Positions 23,691-37,100 of a stretch of 64,000 nt of DNA are shown here, piece by piece. The position numbers and the translations under genes were made by a program. The DNA comes from Hydractinia symbiolongicarpus. Lineage: Eukaryota > Cnidaria > Hydrozoa > Anthoathecata > Hydractiniidae. The stretch is taken from contig NC_079875.1 in assembly GCF_029227915.1 (NCBI RefSeq), positions 17,663,001-17,727,000 on the forward strand. The letters run 5' to 3'. Position 1 is the first letter of the stretch, and each line of letters opens with the position of its first letter. The notes beneath the pieces were generated by a model. The model was not told the origin of the DNA. It ran no database searches and was given only the letters and a program-made list of their open reading frames with translations.

Positions 23691-23860
23691 AGCTATTTGT
23701 GCATCACTACATACTGCCAAGCAGTGAGCGGGATTCGAGCTGTGGTCGCCAGACCTAGGAACCGCGGACAGAATCACTACACAACGTGCTACAATGTGTT
23801 AGCGATACACACCCAGATAGCTTATCCTAGTGGCGTGTATGATAAACTTTCATCTCCTAC
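23690..23860 (-). repeat. SINE-like repeat
   Basis: On the minus strand a B-box-like AGCTCGAATCCCGC follows a segment shared with 7480-7570. The arrangement suggests a tRNA-derived SINE. The A box is weak and no A-rich or simple-repeat tail is certain. Confidence 0.4.
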
Positions 23861-25451
23861 AATTTTATTCATTTTAAGTGGAATTTGAAATACCAAGGAT
23901 GCAAAAAAGTAACGTTTGACTTGCAATTGTTGATCTTAATAATCCACTGTTTTCATTATAAATTCTACAATTTTAATTCCTATAATAAAAAAAAGATTAA
24001 GAAGGTAGACAACATAGTACAGAAATCACCAACCTTGGAAACAGCATTTTCCTTTTACAAGTCACTATTGACTTACCACTTGCATAGAATCACACGTACC
24101 GTTGACACTAATAGACAAGGATCTAAAATATAAGTCATTCCTTGAATATACTAAATACAGTTCATCTCACAAAATCATTTTTCTCCTAGTCAGACTGGTA
24201 AAATTAAAATATCGAAGTAGAACTGCTTATGCATACTGAAATACAACCAACATTTGGAGAATGTCGAATCTAACCTATCTAAAAAAAGTAAAGGAAAACA
24301 CCTGGACCGCGCACAAATCCAGAGCAAAACGGAAAGAACAAGAAAAACCATCCAGTTTGATCACACATTCAGATTATTAGAAGATAGTGGAGAATTGAAT
24401 TAAAAACTAGAAACATAAAGGAAGAAAAACAAGATACTGAAAGATCCAGACCTTGAAATAATTCTGTCTTTTTGTAAATATAAATAACTTACACTTTATT
24501 ATTGTTATTATTGAAATTATTTTCCCAGATTAGCCTCTTCAGTTCCTATTGGTACTGCCACTAGTGCATTAAAGCTTCCATATTTGAGCTACGAAAGTCG
24601 TGCAAACGCAGCAATTGCTTAGCTAGACAACCGCCTAAGACATCAATCCTATTCGCATCCACATATTTATAGTCTCTGGATGACTCAGACCTCCCACGCT
24701 GGAAGTAAATGCTCTACAACAAGAATCCTGCTCTGGTTATCTGATTGTCAACCATGGCTTTAAACAACGTAATTGTTTGATCACTGTTGGAGTGAAAATG
24801 GATTTGGTAGTAACTTTTAGTAGCAATGTAATAACCAACAAGAATAAATCACGAATATTGAAAAAAGGCTTGAGTGGCCGCGCCCTACGTCTTTACTTTT
24901 TATTTACGTTTTCATCGACACTGGGAAAGCCAGCCTAATCCCTTATTTTTTCCGATATTTAGAACTCACTGTTTTGGGTCACTGTTATACTCATATTGAT
25001 TTTAAGTTAGCAGTATGGCCTATATGTTGTGTGTTATATGATTTGTCACTGTAGTGTTATCAAAATGAAAAAAGCACATTTCTTTTTTTTTACTATATTT
25101 TTACGTGGTTTTTATTAAATATAAAAGTAACAACATCTGAATATATATTTAAAAATAAACACTTTACAGTTACATAAAACGAGGCGAGAAAGTTCGTTTT
25201 TTTAGAATTCTAGATGATTTTTTTTTAAAAAATTATTGCCCTGGACCTAACTTTGATGGGTTCTCCTACCAAAATATAGCCCATCCACTATTTTGTTCTG
25301 GTATCGACGGCCCTGTGATGTTGACGGCCCTGTATTACAGTTTTGTTGTTTAATTTGTTCGTTTAGCCGTCTCTTCTCCTATTTTCTTTTCCATAACAAA
25401 GAGTTAATAGAGCCAATGAGACAGTTGTCCGAAAACAAGGTTGGTTTAAAT
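23861..25451. other. Intergenic, no gene seen
   Basis: AT-rich sequence. The open frame at 23885-24133 is Lys/Ile/Asn-rich and does not look coding. Confidence 0.4.
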
Positions 25452-25537
25452 CAACCTCGTCCCCAGGATTTTTTTTGCTTTTCCAATGCGCACCGTCCCC
25501 GATATCAAAAAAACGAAAAAAGCACCTGGAGACGGGT
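25452..25537. mobile_element. hAT-like palindromic MITE, CAACCTCGTCCCC family
   Basis: Left arm CAACCTCGTCCCCAGGA and diverged right arm CCTGGAGACGGGTT. GTTTAAAT lies immediately left of the left arm and again at the right end, consistent with an 8-bp target duplication. It is a member of a family with about 14 recognisable copies or arms in this window. Confidence 0.6.
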
Positions 25538-28500
25538 TTAAATATAATTTTCAAAGATTTATAAGATTTACACGTCAACGAAATATTCTTTTGTCTCCAA
25601 CAGTTACATAATGGCTGATTCACAGCTTGTTGTCATCAGCTGAGGCTACCCTCTAATAGTTATTAGCATTCTCAGGCAAAGAATTATGCATAGAAAAGGA
25701 AATAATAAAAGATTTATGAATGAATGAACCGAGGGTCTGGTAAATAAGTGGTAATTGGGTATACTACAAAAAAGAAAGCACAAATGAGTCAAAAAAAAGA
25801 TTTGCATTGAACGTGTTATGCCAAATTTTTTTGTCAATAAAAATATTTTTATTGTCATGCGGTTGTAGTATGCGACCATGTCATTTAAACGTAATAACGG
25901 TAAGTAAATAAATAAATACAATAAATAAGAACAATATGTCGAAGCGCTGTTTTCTTTTGAAGAGAATTTGCGCAAGTAACACCTTTCGGGCTGTCGAGTT
26001 TACTCATTCTCGTTTACTTGGTTTTGTTCACACTTTTTGGATTGATGACACTCTTATGAACAATACACCGTGTTACAATCTCGCCGAGCCTGTCAGAATT
26101 TATTTGGGTTAATACAAAGATATGAACGCAAAATCCTTAAAAATCTGGAAATAGCAGACGCTTGGTAGTTAAAATCTTTCTAAAGTAGAAAAAGTAACGA
26201 AGAAAAATTTGCCGCTTTTCAAAAACAAACTTTTTAAACCGCTACGAATAGCGAAATTGAAACCAAACTATACAGAATGGAACTGTCATTTTTCTAAAAA
26301 TTTACCTAAATTTTAAACGTAAAATTTAAAAACAGCTCCTTTATAAAAAAGGTGGAAGATGTAGCTATAGCAGATTTCGGCTCATACTAACCATATTTCG
26401 CTTTACACTAGATCGCATGCCAATTAAAACTGAATTATAATCCGATTAATACTAGATCATAATCCGATCGGACAACAACCTGGGCATAATGGGAATAGCC
26501 GTTTTTGCTGGAAATGTCCAAACGGAATAACTTGGCCATTATTCTATTGCTGGAATTTTGAAAAAATTTTGGTCAACAAAACAGCATCGAAAATGCGGTA
26601 TCCGTTTTGAATATCGACTTAATAGGCTTGGAATGCGTGTTACTTAGACACAAACGGAAGTTTCTTAATTGCTTGTGGTTTGCCATCGAAATTCCATCCT
26701 TCTTTCCACTTTTGCATGTTGGGAGTCATAGATGACATTATTATTGACACTAGATGCTTGTAGTCAAGGTGTCCATGTCCCCATCCGACACGCTAACAAA
26801 TGTCTAGACGTTATATTTCATATATAACACAACCTTGTTACCAGGACTATTTCTTTTTTCGGAATGGAAGAATTTTAATTGTGGTACTGTGCAACCACGT
26901 TCCCAGGGCAATGTGCCTTTTTATTAAATTTATTTTGCCAAGAGTCCCTGCAGAGAAGAATAGCACTGGTGGTGTCTATTTCGCGTAAGTTTTCATGTCA
27001 TTATTGCCATATTTTAATAGGGTTTTTTTTTACAATGATGGTTTGTTATAGCGCTATGTTGATTTAGAAGTTTAGGGGAAAGAAAAAGTTGAGATGTTGA
27101 ATCAAAAGTTTTTTTGTTTAGAAAATATCTTCAGAAAGATCTATAGCAAAACCTGCTCTAAGTTAACAGTTTTGGAGCGTAGACAATTCTGTTAGTTGAA
27201 AATATTTCGTCGATAATAATTGTGGCAGAAAAATGTTTGTGGAAAATTTTTGCAGGTATTCATTTTCGCGAATGACGATAAAATGTTATGAAATATACTT
27301 CAGGGAACAACTTTTTTATCAACGAAGTATTTACACGGTTACTTTTTTCATAGTCCTTTTATGATTTTCACGAAAGTAAAATTTCACGAATTATTTGTAC
27401 TTATTAATTTTTGTTCGCGGGTATAAATTTTCAGGAGCGATATTTTAACTAATTTTTCCTGGGTATATAATTTCATAATTTGGCAAACAAAACTTTGAGA
27501 AGCGCGAAAAACATAGCCGTGAAAATAAAGATCATTAACTTTTTTCCCATTTAGCTTCCAAAAACGACCACAAATAAACTAGACAGGGAAATGAAAGTAC
27601 ACTACAGTGTCTTTATTATGCAGAGAAATTGAGACTAAAATCAAAGAACTCAACTTCGTTCTCAGGTTCTGTAGCCTATTTTTTAGGACGAACGAAGCGA
27701 ATTGTAAGTAGTACCCGGTAGCTTCTGAAAATTTATAGATCTTTTTTAAATTCAAGAATGTAGAAGGTTTTTACGTATATCTGTCTATAGACGCCGCCTA
27801 AAAAATAATCTTGCTAAATAATTACAAGTTAAACAAAAAAATACTCATCTATTTATCGGAATAATTGTTTACAAACGGCCGCAATTAACATTAGTTGCAT
27901 TTTAAGCCTATTTTTAGATATATTTTAAACTTGGTATGTACTAGTTAAATAATATATCAAAAAAAGTGTTTATGTACAAACTTAGCCGGTCAAAATTACC
28001 ATTAATTGCATTTATGGATATATATTAGACCAAAGTGTTCATAAAGTTCATCAGTAAGTGGCAAACATGAGCAGTTGTTTGTTTTAGATATTATACACAA
28101 GTCAGGTTTTGATGCTCTTAACAACGATTTGTTGTCATGCAAATTCGAACATGCTACAACACGAAATAACTTAACCCTATTCGGTCTGGGGTTTTTCGAA
28201 CATATTATGACTGGAAGGATCGCCCCCAACCCAAAAACTTTTTATAGGCTTGTGAATCAAACTTAGCAATATATAGTATGTAGTAAATTTTTGCTTACGT
28301 TAGCACATTTTTTATGACGTCATCAAAAGCTTGACATTTGTTCAAAATGCCACTATCTGCTTAAAATTTAGTTACTTTAGTTTTAGAGCGAACTTTTGGA
28401 TTCTGTTTGAAGTTTTTGAAAACTAAATAAAATTTATGTAACATATTTTCCGGTTTATACATAGATTCGCACCATAAAAAATTGCCAAAAATTGTCCGAA

Positions 28501-31141
28501 AATCAGTTTTTTGCAGATTTTCTGGTAAAATCCGAAAACATCGAGTTATCGAATTAATTACCTGTCCAAAACATGTAAAACGAGTTTTCTTGATGAAACA
28601 AAGTTCTAAGGACAATCCTAACAAGAGTTATTATATATTTTCCCCATTTTAAAGGTTTTATAGAGATTTTTAGGGGTAGTTTCGAGTAATAGCCAATATT
28701 AAGACTTGATGTAGTCTTGTTCTAGGAGATTTCTAATCTGGGCTTTTTACCAACAAAATATATTTGCATGAGTGAAGTCATTTACACAAAACGTGAAGAA
28801 ATAGAGCTTTTTCGTATTGACTACGTGTACAAAGAATAATGGCAAGGAATCTATCATCAAGCGCTGTCAATTTTTAACCGCAGAAAAATCGTTTGCAATC
28901 CATCGCTTCCATTTCCACTTTTTCTTACCGATTTCATGTTTTTCTTAAAACTTTTCGGAAAAGAGTTAATAACGAATCTCCTGGCTATAAGTTCAACTTC
29001 TCCCTTACTTTGGGAACGCGGCATGTTCCAATTCTGTTGGGATAAAAATTTTGTACAAATTTTAAGACTCAATATAAAGAGCATCGTGTAGAGACTCTAC
29101 TATCATTTTTTCCTATGTCACATGTCTTATGATTCCGAATAGTTTAGTCGCCCGGGCGGTAAAGAGATTAATGTACGCCTTACGATTTAATGATTGTATT
29201 GTAATTATGAAGTGTATAAACGCCCGGATGATAATGTTATGCTCTCTTTGTTTGTGTTTGCCTAAAAGATGATCCAACATCCTCTGTAAAATCTTAAACT
29301 TTCCTGAGCATCTCTTCTAATGCGGTTGAAGAAGGCGTATTAGCTACTACACTTACCAGACAACCTACTTGATCAAATTTTCTCCTAAATAAACACTTTC
29401 TTTGAGATAGTCTTTGACTGAAACAACATGCTTTATCGTTTTTTATATTTAAATGATTTATTTCAATTTTTCCCGCGAAATACATAACAAGGTCGACATA
29501 CATTGTTTACAAAATTGTCAATTTCCTGCCGACATATTGATCCTGTACACACAGAAATCGTTTCGAAGCATATCTCATGCCGCAAAGGATGTTTATTCAC
29601 ATGAAACTGAATCTTCTTTACAGTTAAAAGAAGTTGGTGAAGAGTAATCAAAATACTAATATTTTGAACCGACCAAAATATTTTACCGGCCACCCATTTT
29701 TCTGGCTTTCCTTTTTGAAGACTAAACAAATATCTTTGTGTATGACTAAATTTTGTTCAGGTTACTACTGTTAATGCTTACAAAAATTATTTACTGATCT
29801 TTTTTATGCCGACGAAAGATTCCGTTTTGAAATAAATAGTAAAAAGATTTCGCGCTAAAATCGCATCGTGTGGACATGAAAAGGGTAAGAAAATGGCGGC
29901 ATTAAAATGTAAACAAGCGATAAAGTTTTCGCTTAATTATTGGATCAGTTGCCTAGGCCCTCTAGTTAGTCTTACTAATATCTCAGAGGGATTTCTCTCC
30001 AGAACGGTGTCTATCAACATGGTCAACAAACATTTTTAAAAAATAAAAGTAAAGTTGCGTGCGATGAAGATAGATAAAGTAAATAGTTTTAATTTGTGCG
30101 CTAGTAGTCGTACTCTCCCATTAACACAGATTGACTTGTGCAATACCTCCAAATATGTGTACAAGTGAACACAGACTCAGACAGCTAAATATTTGCAATA
30201 AGAATGTGTTACCTAGACAATGTAAACAGTCGCCCAATTTATTGTTATAATTTATTTTCACTGAGTACATTGGGTTTCCCTTGAAACTGAAACCTTTTGA
30301 TTATCCCGTCCCGAAAATACAATTGCCACCTAAGGTATGTATACATAAACAGACTGGGAGCATTTTAGGGAATCTCACTATAGATGGTGATAGCTGCGTC
30401 GATGAAATAGAGAAGACGAAGCACCACTGTGCCACTGATAAATCAACAATGAATGACACGGGACGTGACACTTGTGTTTAAAAAAAATACTTGAAGACAT
30501 TTTTGCTTTTTTATTTTGTTTAAAAGGTTTTTTGAAGTTTTTTTCATACTGACGTTCTGTTGTTGTTGCTGCTGTTGTTATTGTTGTTGTTTTTTGCTTG
30601 TTGTTGTTTTTGTTGTTTGTTGTTTTTTCTTTGTTGTTGTTATTTATCTCTTATTGTTGGAGCTACTGCTGCTGTTGTTGCTGTCGTATGATTTGTTTTT
30701 AGTTAGATCTTTAAGCGTTTTTAGAATTTTCTCAAAGTGATGTTGGTCGCAAACTAATTATTTATTTTTGGAGTCAACCACATCTTTAGCAAAGAGTATT
30801 TATTTCCTGGTTCATCTGTGGTTTTATTTGAACACAGTATTTTAAAGGAGCTGGGTACAAAGTTTGTTTTATTTTTGTGTACTTTCATAAAAAGAGCGCC
30901 TGTTTTTACATTATCGCGTCTGGTATGCACAACAAATTTTTAACAAATGTGTGATCGTAAATCTTCTGTTGTTTATGGGAAAGCGAAAATAGTGCTAAAA
31001 GTGATATCACACATTTTAGGCAAATGAAGATGAATTAGTTAAAGCAGATTATTTATTTATTTTTTCATTGTTTATCTATTGGTTTTGTTGAAGATTTAAA
31101 AGATCATTTTCGCCTGCTGTATGTAAGAAACAGCCACAAAC
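25538..31141. other. Intergenic region upstream of follistatin
   Basis: No gene supported. Diverged arms of the CAACCTCGTCCCC family lie at 26830 and 26892. A TTG/CTG simple-repeat tract at 30555-30690 generates a Cys/Val-rich false frame. The frames at 28002-28229 (minus), 29294-29729 and 30281-30481 lack splice context or recognisable motifs. Confidence 0.4.
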
Positions 31142-34100
31142 ATGAGATGTTTTTTGATTCTTGTTGTCATATGCAGTCAAAATATAGGAACCGTAGCTGC
31201 AAAGAAAGGTAAGAAAACTAAGCATTGTTTTTTTTTCATTCTTTTTAAAGTTTGTGTGTCTGAGTATGCATAAGAACATCAGACAAGTAAATATAGATTT
31301 TTTGTCTGGAAAATTTGTCATAAATGTAAATTTTCAGAGTCTGGTTGTTTAAAAAAAATGGCAGAAAAAATTGAGAACGGTTTTGAAACAAATATGGCGG
31401 GTGAAGACAATTTCTTTGTCACACTAAACAAGGAATTAAATAATGTCATGGCAGTTAAAGTAGATAGGTATGGCTATATTTTAAAGAAACACAACTTTTC
31501 CGTATGTCGAATTAAATCTGTTTACCGTACATTTTATCCGAACTCAGCATTGTGCGACTCTAGTTTAGTATTCGTCATTGTTCAAAAGCACTAGATATGA
31601 TCATTATCTTCGATGGTTATTTAAAAGTCAGACATTAGGAAAAGTTTGTAGAAGTTGATATATTTACCTCGTAGCCATTATACGCTTATTCGCCGCATTA
31701 GGCGCACCCATCGACGCATTTTTTTCTGGCTATCTTCTGCACGATGGATAGACAGTTTGTCTTATAAACCACTAATTGAGACTGTGTAATATTTTACCAG
31801 CTATAATTTTCGTGTATTAGGAAACCACAGGTTGAAAGATGCGCTTTAAATACTTTATCAAACAATAGACATTATGTTTTTACGTACTTTGATGTCAGAA
31901 ACGCAAGAAAAATATTTGGCGATGCCATGTTTATTTTTTGGCGTTAAGTATATTTCCCAGAAATTGAATCATAAATTTATATGTAACTGCAACATTTTTT
32001 TGCGTGGAAGTCAACTACTAACGTCGTTACGATAACGATAAAAAGTTTTCACCAAATAAATCCAAATAAGAGAAATCCAAATAAGAATTTCTCGCACAAG
32101 TCGACGATTTCTGCCATCCTCAAAAATGCAAGTAGTTTACAGTTTTTTTAATCTATCCGTTAAATCGACGGTTGATCTGATTTGTGAGTTTTTAACTTCG
32201 TATCCAGGTCTTTTTGTGTGAAAATTCTACTTAAGTGTACTATGAGGCTTTTGAAAGACTCACATTTGAGAAGTGGTTGTTTATATCATGTTTCAAAGAG
32301 AGGGTTTGGTGGACCAGCATAGAGTGGTAAAGTTTATGTAACCAACAAAGTACTGAATTGATTATTTGTTTGTGTAAGCCAACATGGTGTGGTCTAACTT
32401 TTATTTACCAAATGAAGTACTGAATTTATCATATGTTTGAGTTTTGTGTGCCAACATAGTTTGATTAAATCTTTATTACCAAGCGAAGTACTAAATTCAT
32501 TATTTTTCTGGGGATTGGTGTGCCAACATAGAGCGGTCTACTGTTTGTTTACTTAACAAAATAAGGAATTGATTACTTGTTTACGTTTGGTCTGCAAATA
32601 CCAGCCTTAAGTTGTTAAGTTCTTTAATAACACATATTTAAACAATAATAACAACAAAAAATGTTCACAAGATCAATTTTCAATCAGATTCCAGAAATCA
32701 CAATTTTGCGATCCAAGTCCCACTCTTGAGTGAAAATTTACCTTAAAGGTGAATATTCTCGAAATAATGAAATGAGCAGAATGAATAAAAAAGTGGTAAC
32801 TTTTAGAATCTGATTGATTGGTTGTTAAATATTTTCGTTCCCATCCGTTTGGATCTAAACTAAAAGTTAAAATCATTTTAACTTTTTTTGGAGACAGGAA
32901 CAGACAAAATATAAAAACAAAATATTAATTAGCACCATAGCCAATCAAATTTTTCTTCCATTCCAATCCGTCTTGTTCTTGTTCTTAACTTTATTCCCAC
33001 TGGGTTATTTGAGGAGCTTTAAAAAAGTCCTCCCTCTCACTTCCCTCTCTTAAGCACGAATAGGGTTATGGGCAAAATGATTTGACATATAATTGATACA
33101 AACTTCACGTAAGAAAATTCGGAGTAAAGCTGCACGTCCAACAAAAATGTGTTCATAAAAGCACGTGCAGTCAACAACGTAGAGACCCAGCATGTTTCTT
33201 CTTTACCACAGAGAAATCGGAAGAAGGTTGAAAAATATCACGCTGAGCTGTTAACGAATTTTTCGCGCTTAGAATACTCCGCCCTTTGATTGGTTTGTGC
33301 TTATTCTTCTTTAATATTGAGAAACTTTTTTTGTCTGCGACGTTTTAAGCGAATGGTTTTACTCACAAAAATAAACATAATTAATTTCCGCACTGTTTAA
33401 GAGGGTGAGATGTGGACACGCTGGCCTTGTGCTCATTGGCCGATTTTAATGAACAACGTTTCGTAAGAAATCAGTTTGTTTGTCTTGGTTGATTTAAAAT
33501 GGGGTTTGGTACAAGAAATTTGATTGTTTCTAAGCTTTCGTTTTAGAGAAACTGAATTCCGACATCTTCGATAAAAGTAATCTTAAGAGATTTTTACGAG
33601 TTAAAACTGACAGACATATTTCTTTGAAGAAACTTCGCAAATCTGGAACTATTAGTAAATTTCGCGAAATTTATTTTCGCGAATTAGGGTGAAATTTGCT
33701 AAAAAAATTTTTTTTTCGCAATGGTAATATACTAGCCCTATTTGTAATTAGCTTTGTCTATAGGCTTGATATACAGACCATGGTGTTTCAGCCTCGTTCA
33801 CGGCAATTTTTTTCAGGCATCAAAAAAGCCAGTAGTAACTAGCTCTTCCTTTTTATGTGCAAGTCTACAAAAGGACAGTCTCTTCTCCTGCAACTAATTT
33901 CCCTACGACTCTTTTCACCCTGACTAATATTATTTTCCCTCAATAACTTTAATTCTAAATTTTTCCCGATACGTTATTAGTTTCTCTGTTTTAGGTTTTT
34001 TATGTTGGACTGCAAAGAAACAAGACATTTGTAGGAGAGTTCTTGGGTACTTCGACAACTCTCCATCGTGTTGCAAAAGCGGAGGCACTGCAACGACGGA

Positions 34101-37100
34101 GTATGAATCTGCAGCTCTTGCTTTCAAATACAGATACGGTTTAATCAAAGCACCATGTGTAACTTGTCCAGGCGCAACAAAAGGTAGGAGAAACATCCTC
34201 GTCCCAGGGCTTGTTGCCTATGTCAAAGCCGCTTGTGCTTCCCCGATGCTAAAAATGCAAAAAACCCTGGGAACGAGGCTGGAAGAAAAATCGCATAAGA
34301 ATTTTTTTCGATGGCATGGCATGTGATTCTCGATATTAGACCTCTATGTAAGTCTTTCTCCGAGAGCTCTAGGGACGAAAATACATAGATATTAAACAGG
34401 AAAATATGCATACCTCTTGAACTTCGACCCTAGATATTTTTACATCAAAAAAGCTCCATGAGAATTTAAAGTTCTCCACAAAAGCAAAGAAAATTTACGA
34501 AATTTTTTTTTTTCATTTCTTTGTTTTGTTTTGTGAAGAGGAAAAGAATTGCTAAATTTTAACCAATGATCGACCTTATCTCCAGACCTGCAATCCTTGC
34601 TGGATTCAAGCAAAAAGTTTATATATCACAACTCTGTAAATTTTCCGTTTTATTAAATTATATACAAGTGAATTGTGTCGTTACATAATATTCCAGTGAA
34701 AGGTCTTCTTTGCCACTGGCGACATCGGTGCTCAAACAATTCCAATTATATCCAGGTCATGACATGACGTGCTGGTAACTAAAAGTGAACACTCGACTTT
34801 ATGTAAATAAAGCAATACAGAAAAAAGACAAAACCAAACATACCTACACCGAACTTCCTGTTATTTCGCCACGCTAAATAATGTGATATTACGCAATTAT
34901 TAATAATTCCTGGATTAACAAGACTCGATGCTTTTATCAAACAACTTAGTCAGTAACCGTTGTATTTGTTTACTAAATTAAATCCAGTGGAATGTGTTTA
35001 TGTGTAGAAAATTGTTTTTTGTTTGCATTGAACATCAACCCTGTTTATTTGATTGGTGTAAATATGTCACTGCTGATATTTTTTTTCTGTTTTATCACAA
35101 GTATGTACATGGTGCAGAGTAATTGGTTTATAAATCGAACATTTTTCGAACCCATGGAACTACAATTCAAAAAATTAATAGATGTACAGCAATCCTGTAT
35201 ATAAATTTTTGAAAAATAAAAATTTTTTTTGGCCATTTATAAACAAGCACAATGTGACCAGCGTTTCAGAATCACCGTTTAATTTTTTTTTTTTTTGTTT
35301 GCCTTGATGTCAATTTCCTTCGCAAATAAAAAGAGCGGGAAAAAATGGAACAAAAAATTGTAATTGTAAAATGCAACAAATTCAATATATCGAAAACTCA
35401 ATGAATAAAAAAATTTGAAAAGCAGTGGCAAAAAAAATTTGTATAATTTCAACATCAGCATTAAAATTCCTCAATGTCTGCCCTGTCAAAACATTTACCT
35501 GAAGATTAAAAAAACTGTCATTTTTTTCTGAAAATGTACATACATTTTATAAAAATATCTCTCTTTTCAACTTTTAAGTATACATGTGCAAAAGTTGTTA
35601 TTGTTTGCACAGTCTGTGTAAAGTTTGAGTTATATTTAGAATAGACAACCTTCTTTGAGGGGGAGTGCTTCAACGATCGTGTGAACACGGTTTTAGGTTA
35701 CTATTTATAGTGTAAAAGTCAGATAAAATCGCTACATGCTTTTTTATAAGAAACTCGTTTATAAGAACTTTGAGGCTGATATTTTGCCAAATAATAAGAA
35801 TATATATTCAGCTTGAATTATAGATTAAAGAACAAAATAAAGTGTGTCTCACTAAGAAACAGTGTTTTTCTTTAATTAGTAGTATCATATATGTATGTTT
35901 TTACAAATATGCTTACTTCCAACCTCCATGTTACCAGGGCATAATAAAACGTTTTTGCGTTTGGACGGCGCTTCGGTGCCACCCAGTGTCAAAAAAAGAC
36001 AAAAAGCCCCGGGAAGGAGGTTGGCTCACTTCAACATTATCTATTTTCTCCATTCCCAGAACTATTCGTCATCGTCATTATCCGTAGAGTTCAATGCTGA
36101 ATAAGTGTTAAAAAAGTACATCCTGCCTCAGATTGTTCCCTGATAAAATAACTTCAAATTTTGTGTTAGTGGTTCTTATTAAATATGGCTAAGGTTTTAA
36201 TTACTTCTTTGTCATAGGTGCCTGCAAGGAAACGATATGCAGTGAAAGCGGAAATAATTGCAAATACTCGAGATTATGTTCTAAGGTGACAGGTAAAGTG
36301 TGTGGCACAGATGGAGTGACGTACGCAGATGGTTGTGAAATGAGTAAAATATTATGTGCAAGTAACATCAACAACGTTGATATCGCCTACAATGGAAATT
36401 GTAAAGGTATATTTTTAACTTATCAACCTCGTCCCCAACTCTCTTATGTCAAAAAGTACCTAAAATAAAACAGGGGAATGAAAATACAGTGGAATCTCTC
36501 TAAAGCGGTCATGGTCTAAATCGGAAACCTCTATATAACGGACACTGTTCCTTGGAACGGACTGATTTCAGGTCAATCTCTCACAAAAAAAATCTCTATA
36601 AAACAGACGGTCACTTTTTTTTGCATTAAATGACATTTTTCCTTGAAAAAGTTCTGTATAAAACGCATAAAAAAACTTTTCGCAGCCCTATTACTGTCGA
36701 GGAAAGTCAAGACATGCTGTCATCAGTTACGAAAAAAGTGGAGGATCTCTAAATATCAAAAAGGAAGCAACCTTCAATCCGAGATTTCTTCGAGTAGATT
36801 ATAAAATACAATGTATTTGTTAGTTGATATTTGTTTTTGTCTGTATAACAGTAGAGCTTAAAAATAATACAAGTTCACATTCATCAAATTATTTCTTTCA
36901 TTTGTAAGGAATAGAATAAGTCGTGTTTGCGACAAAAGTGATTTTTGGATACAACCTCTAAAAAGCGGACACCTCTATAAGACCAAGACGGACACCTTTT
37001 TTTGCACCAAGGGTGTCCGCCTTAGAGATATTTTACTATATAAATTAGTTCAAGCGTTTTGACATTCTGATTGCGTCGGTCTTAGAGGAAATTGGTTGAT

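Noticed and set aside
28002-28229. Minus-strand frame that might be a retrotransposon polymerase relic
   Set aside because: The peptide has no motif I can defend, and neighbouring sequence shows no further frame.
30516-30740. Cys/Val/Leu-rich 74-residue frame
   Set aside because: It is a translation of a TTG/CTG simple-repeat tract, not a gene.
31358-31594. 78-residue frame in follistatin intron 1
   Set aside because: No splice context and no recognisable motif. Follistatin phases already join exon 1 to exon 2 without it.
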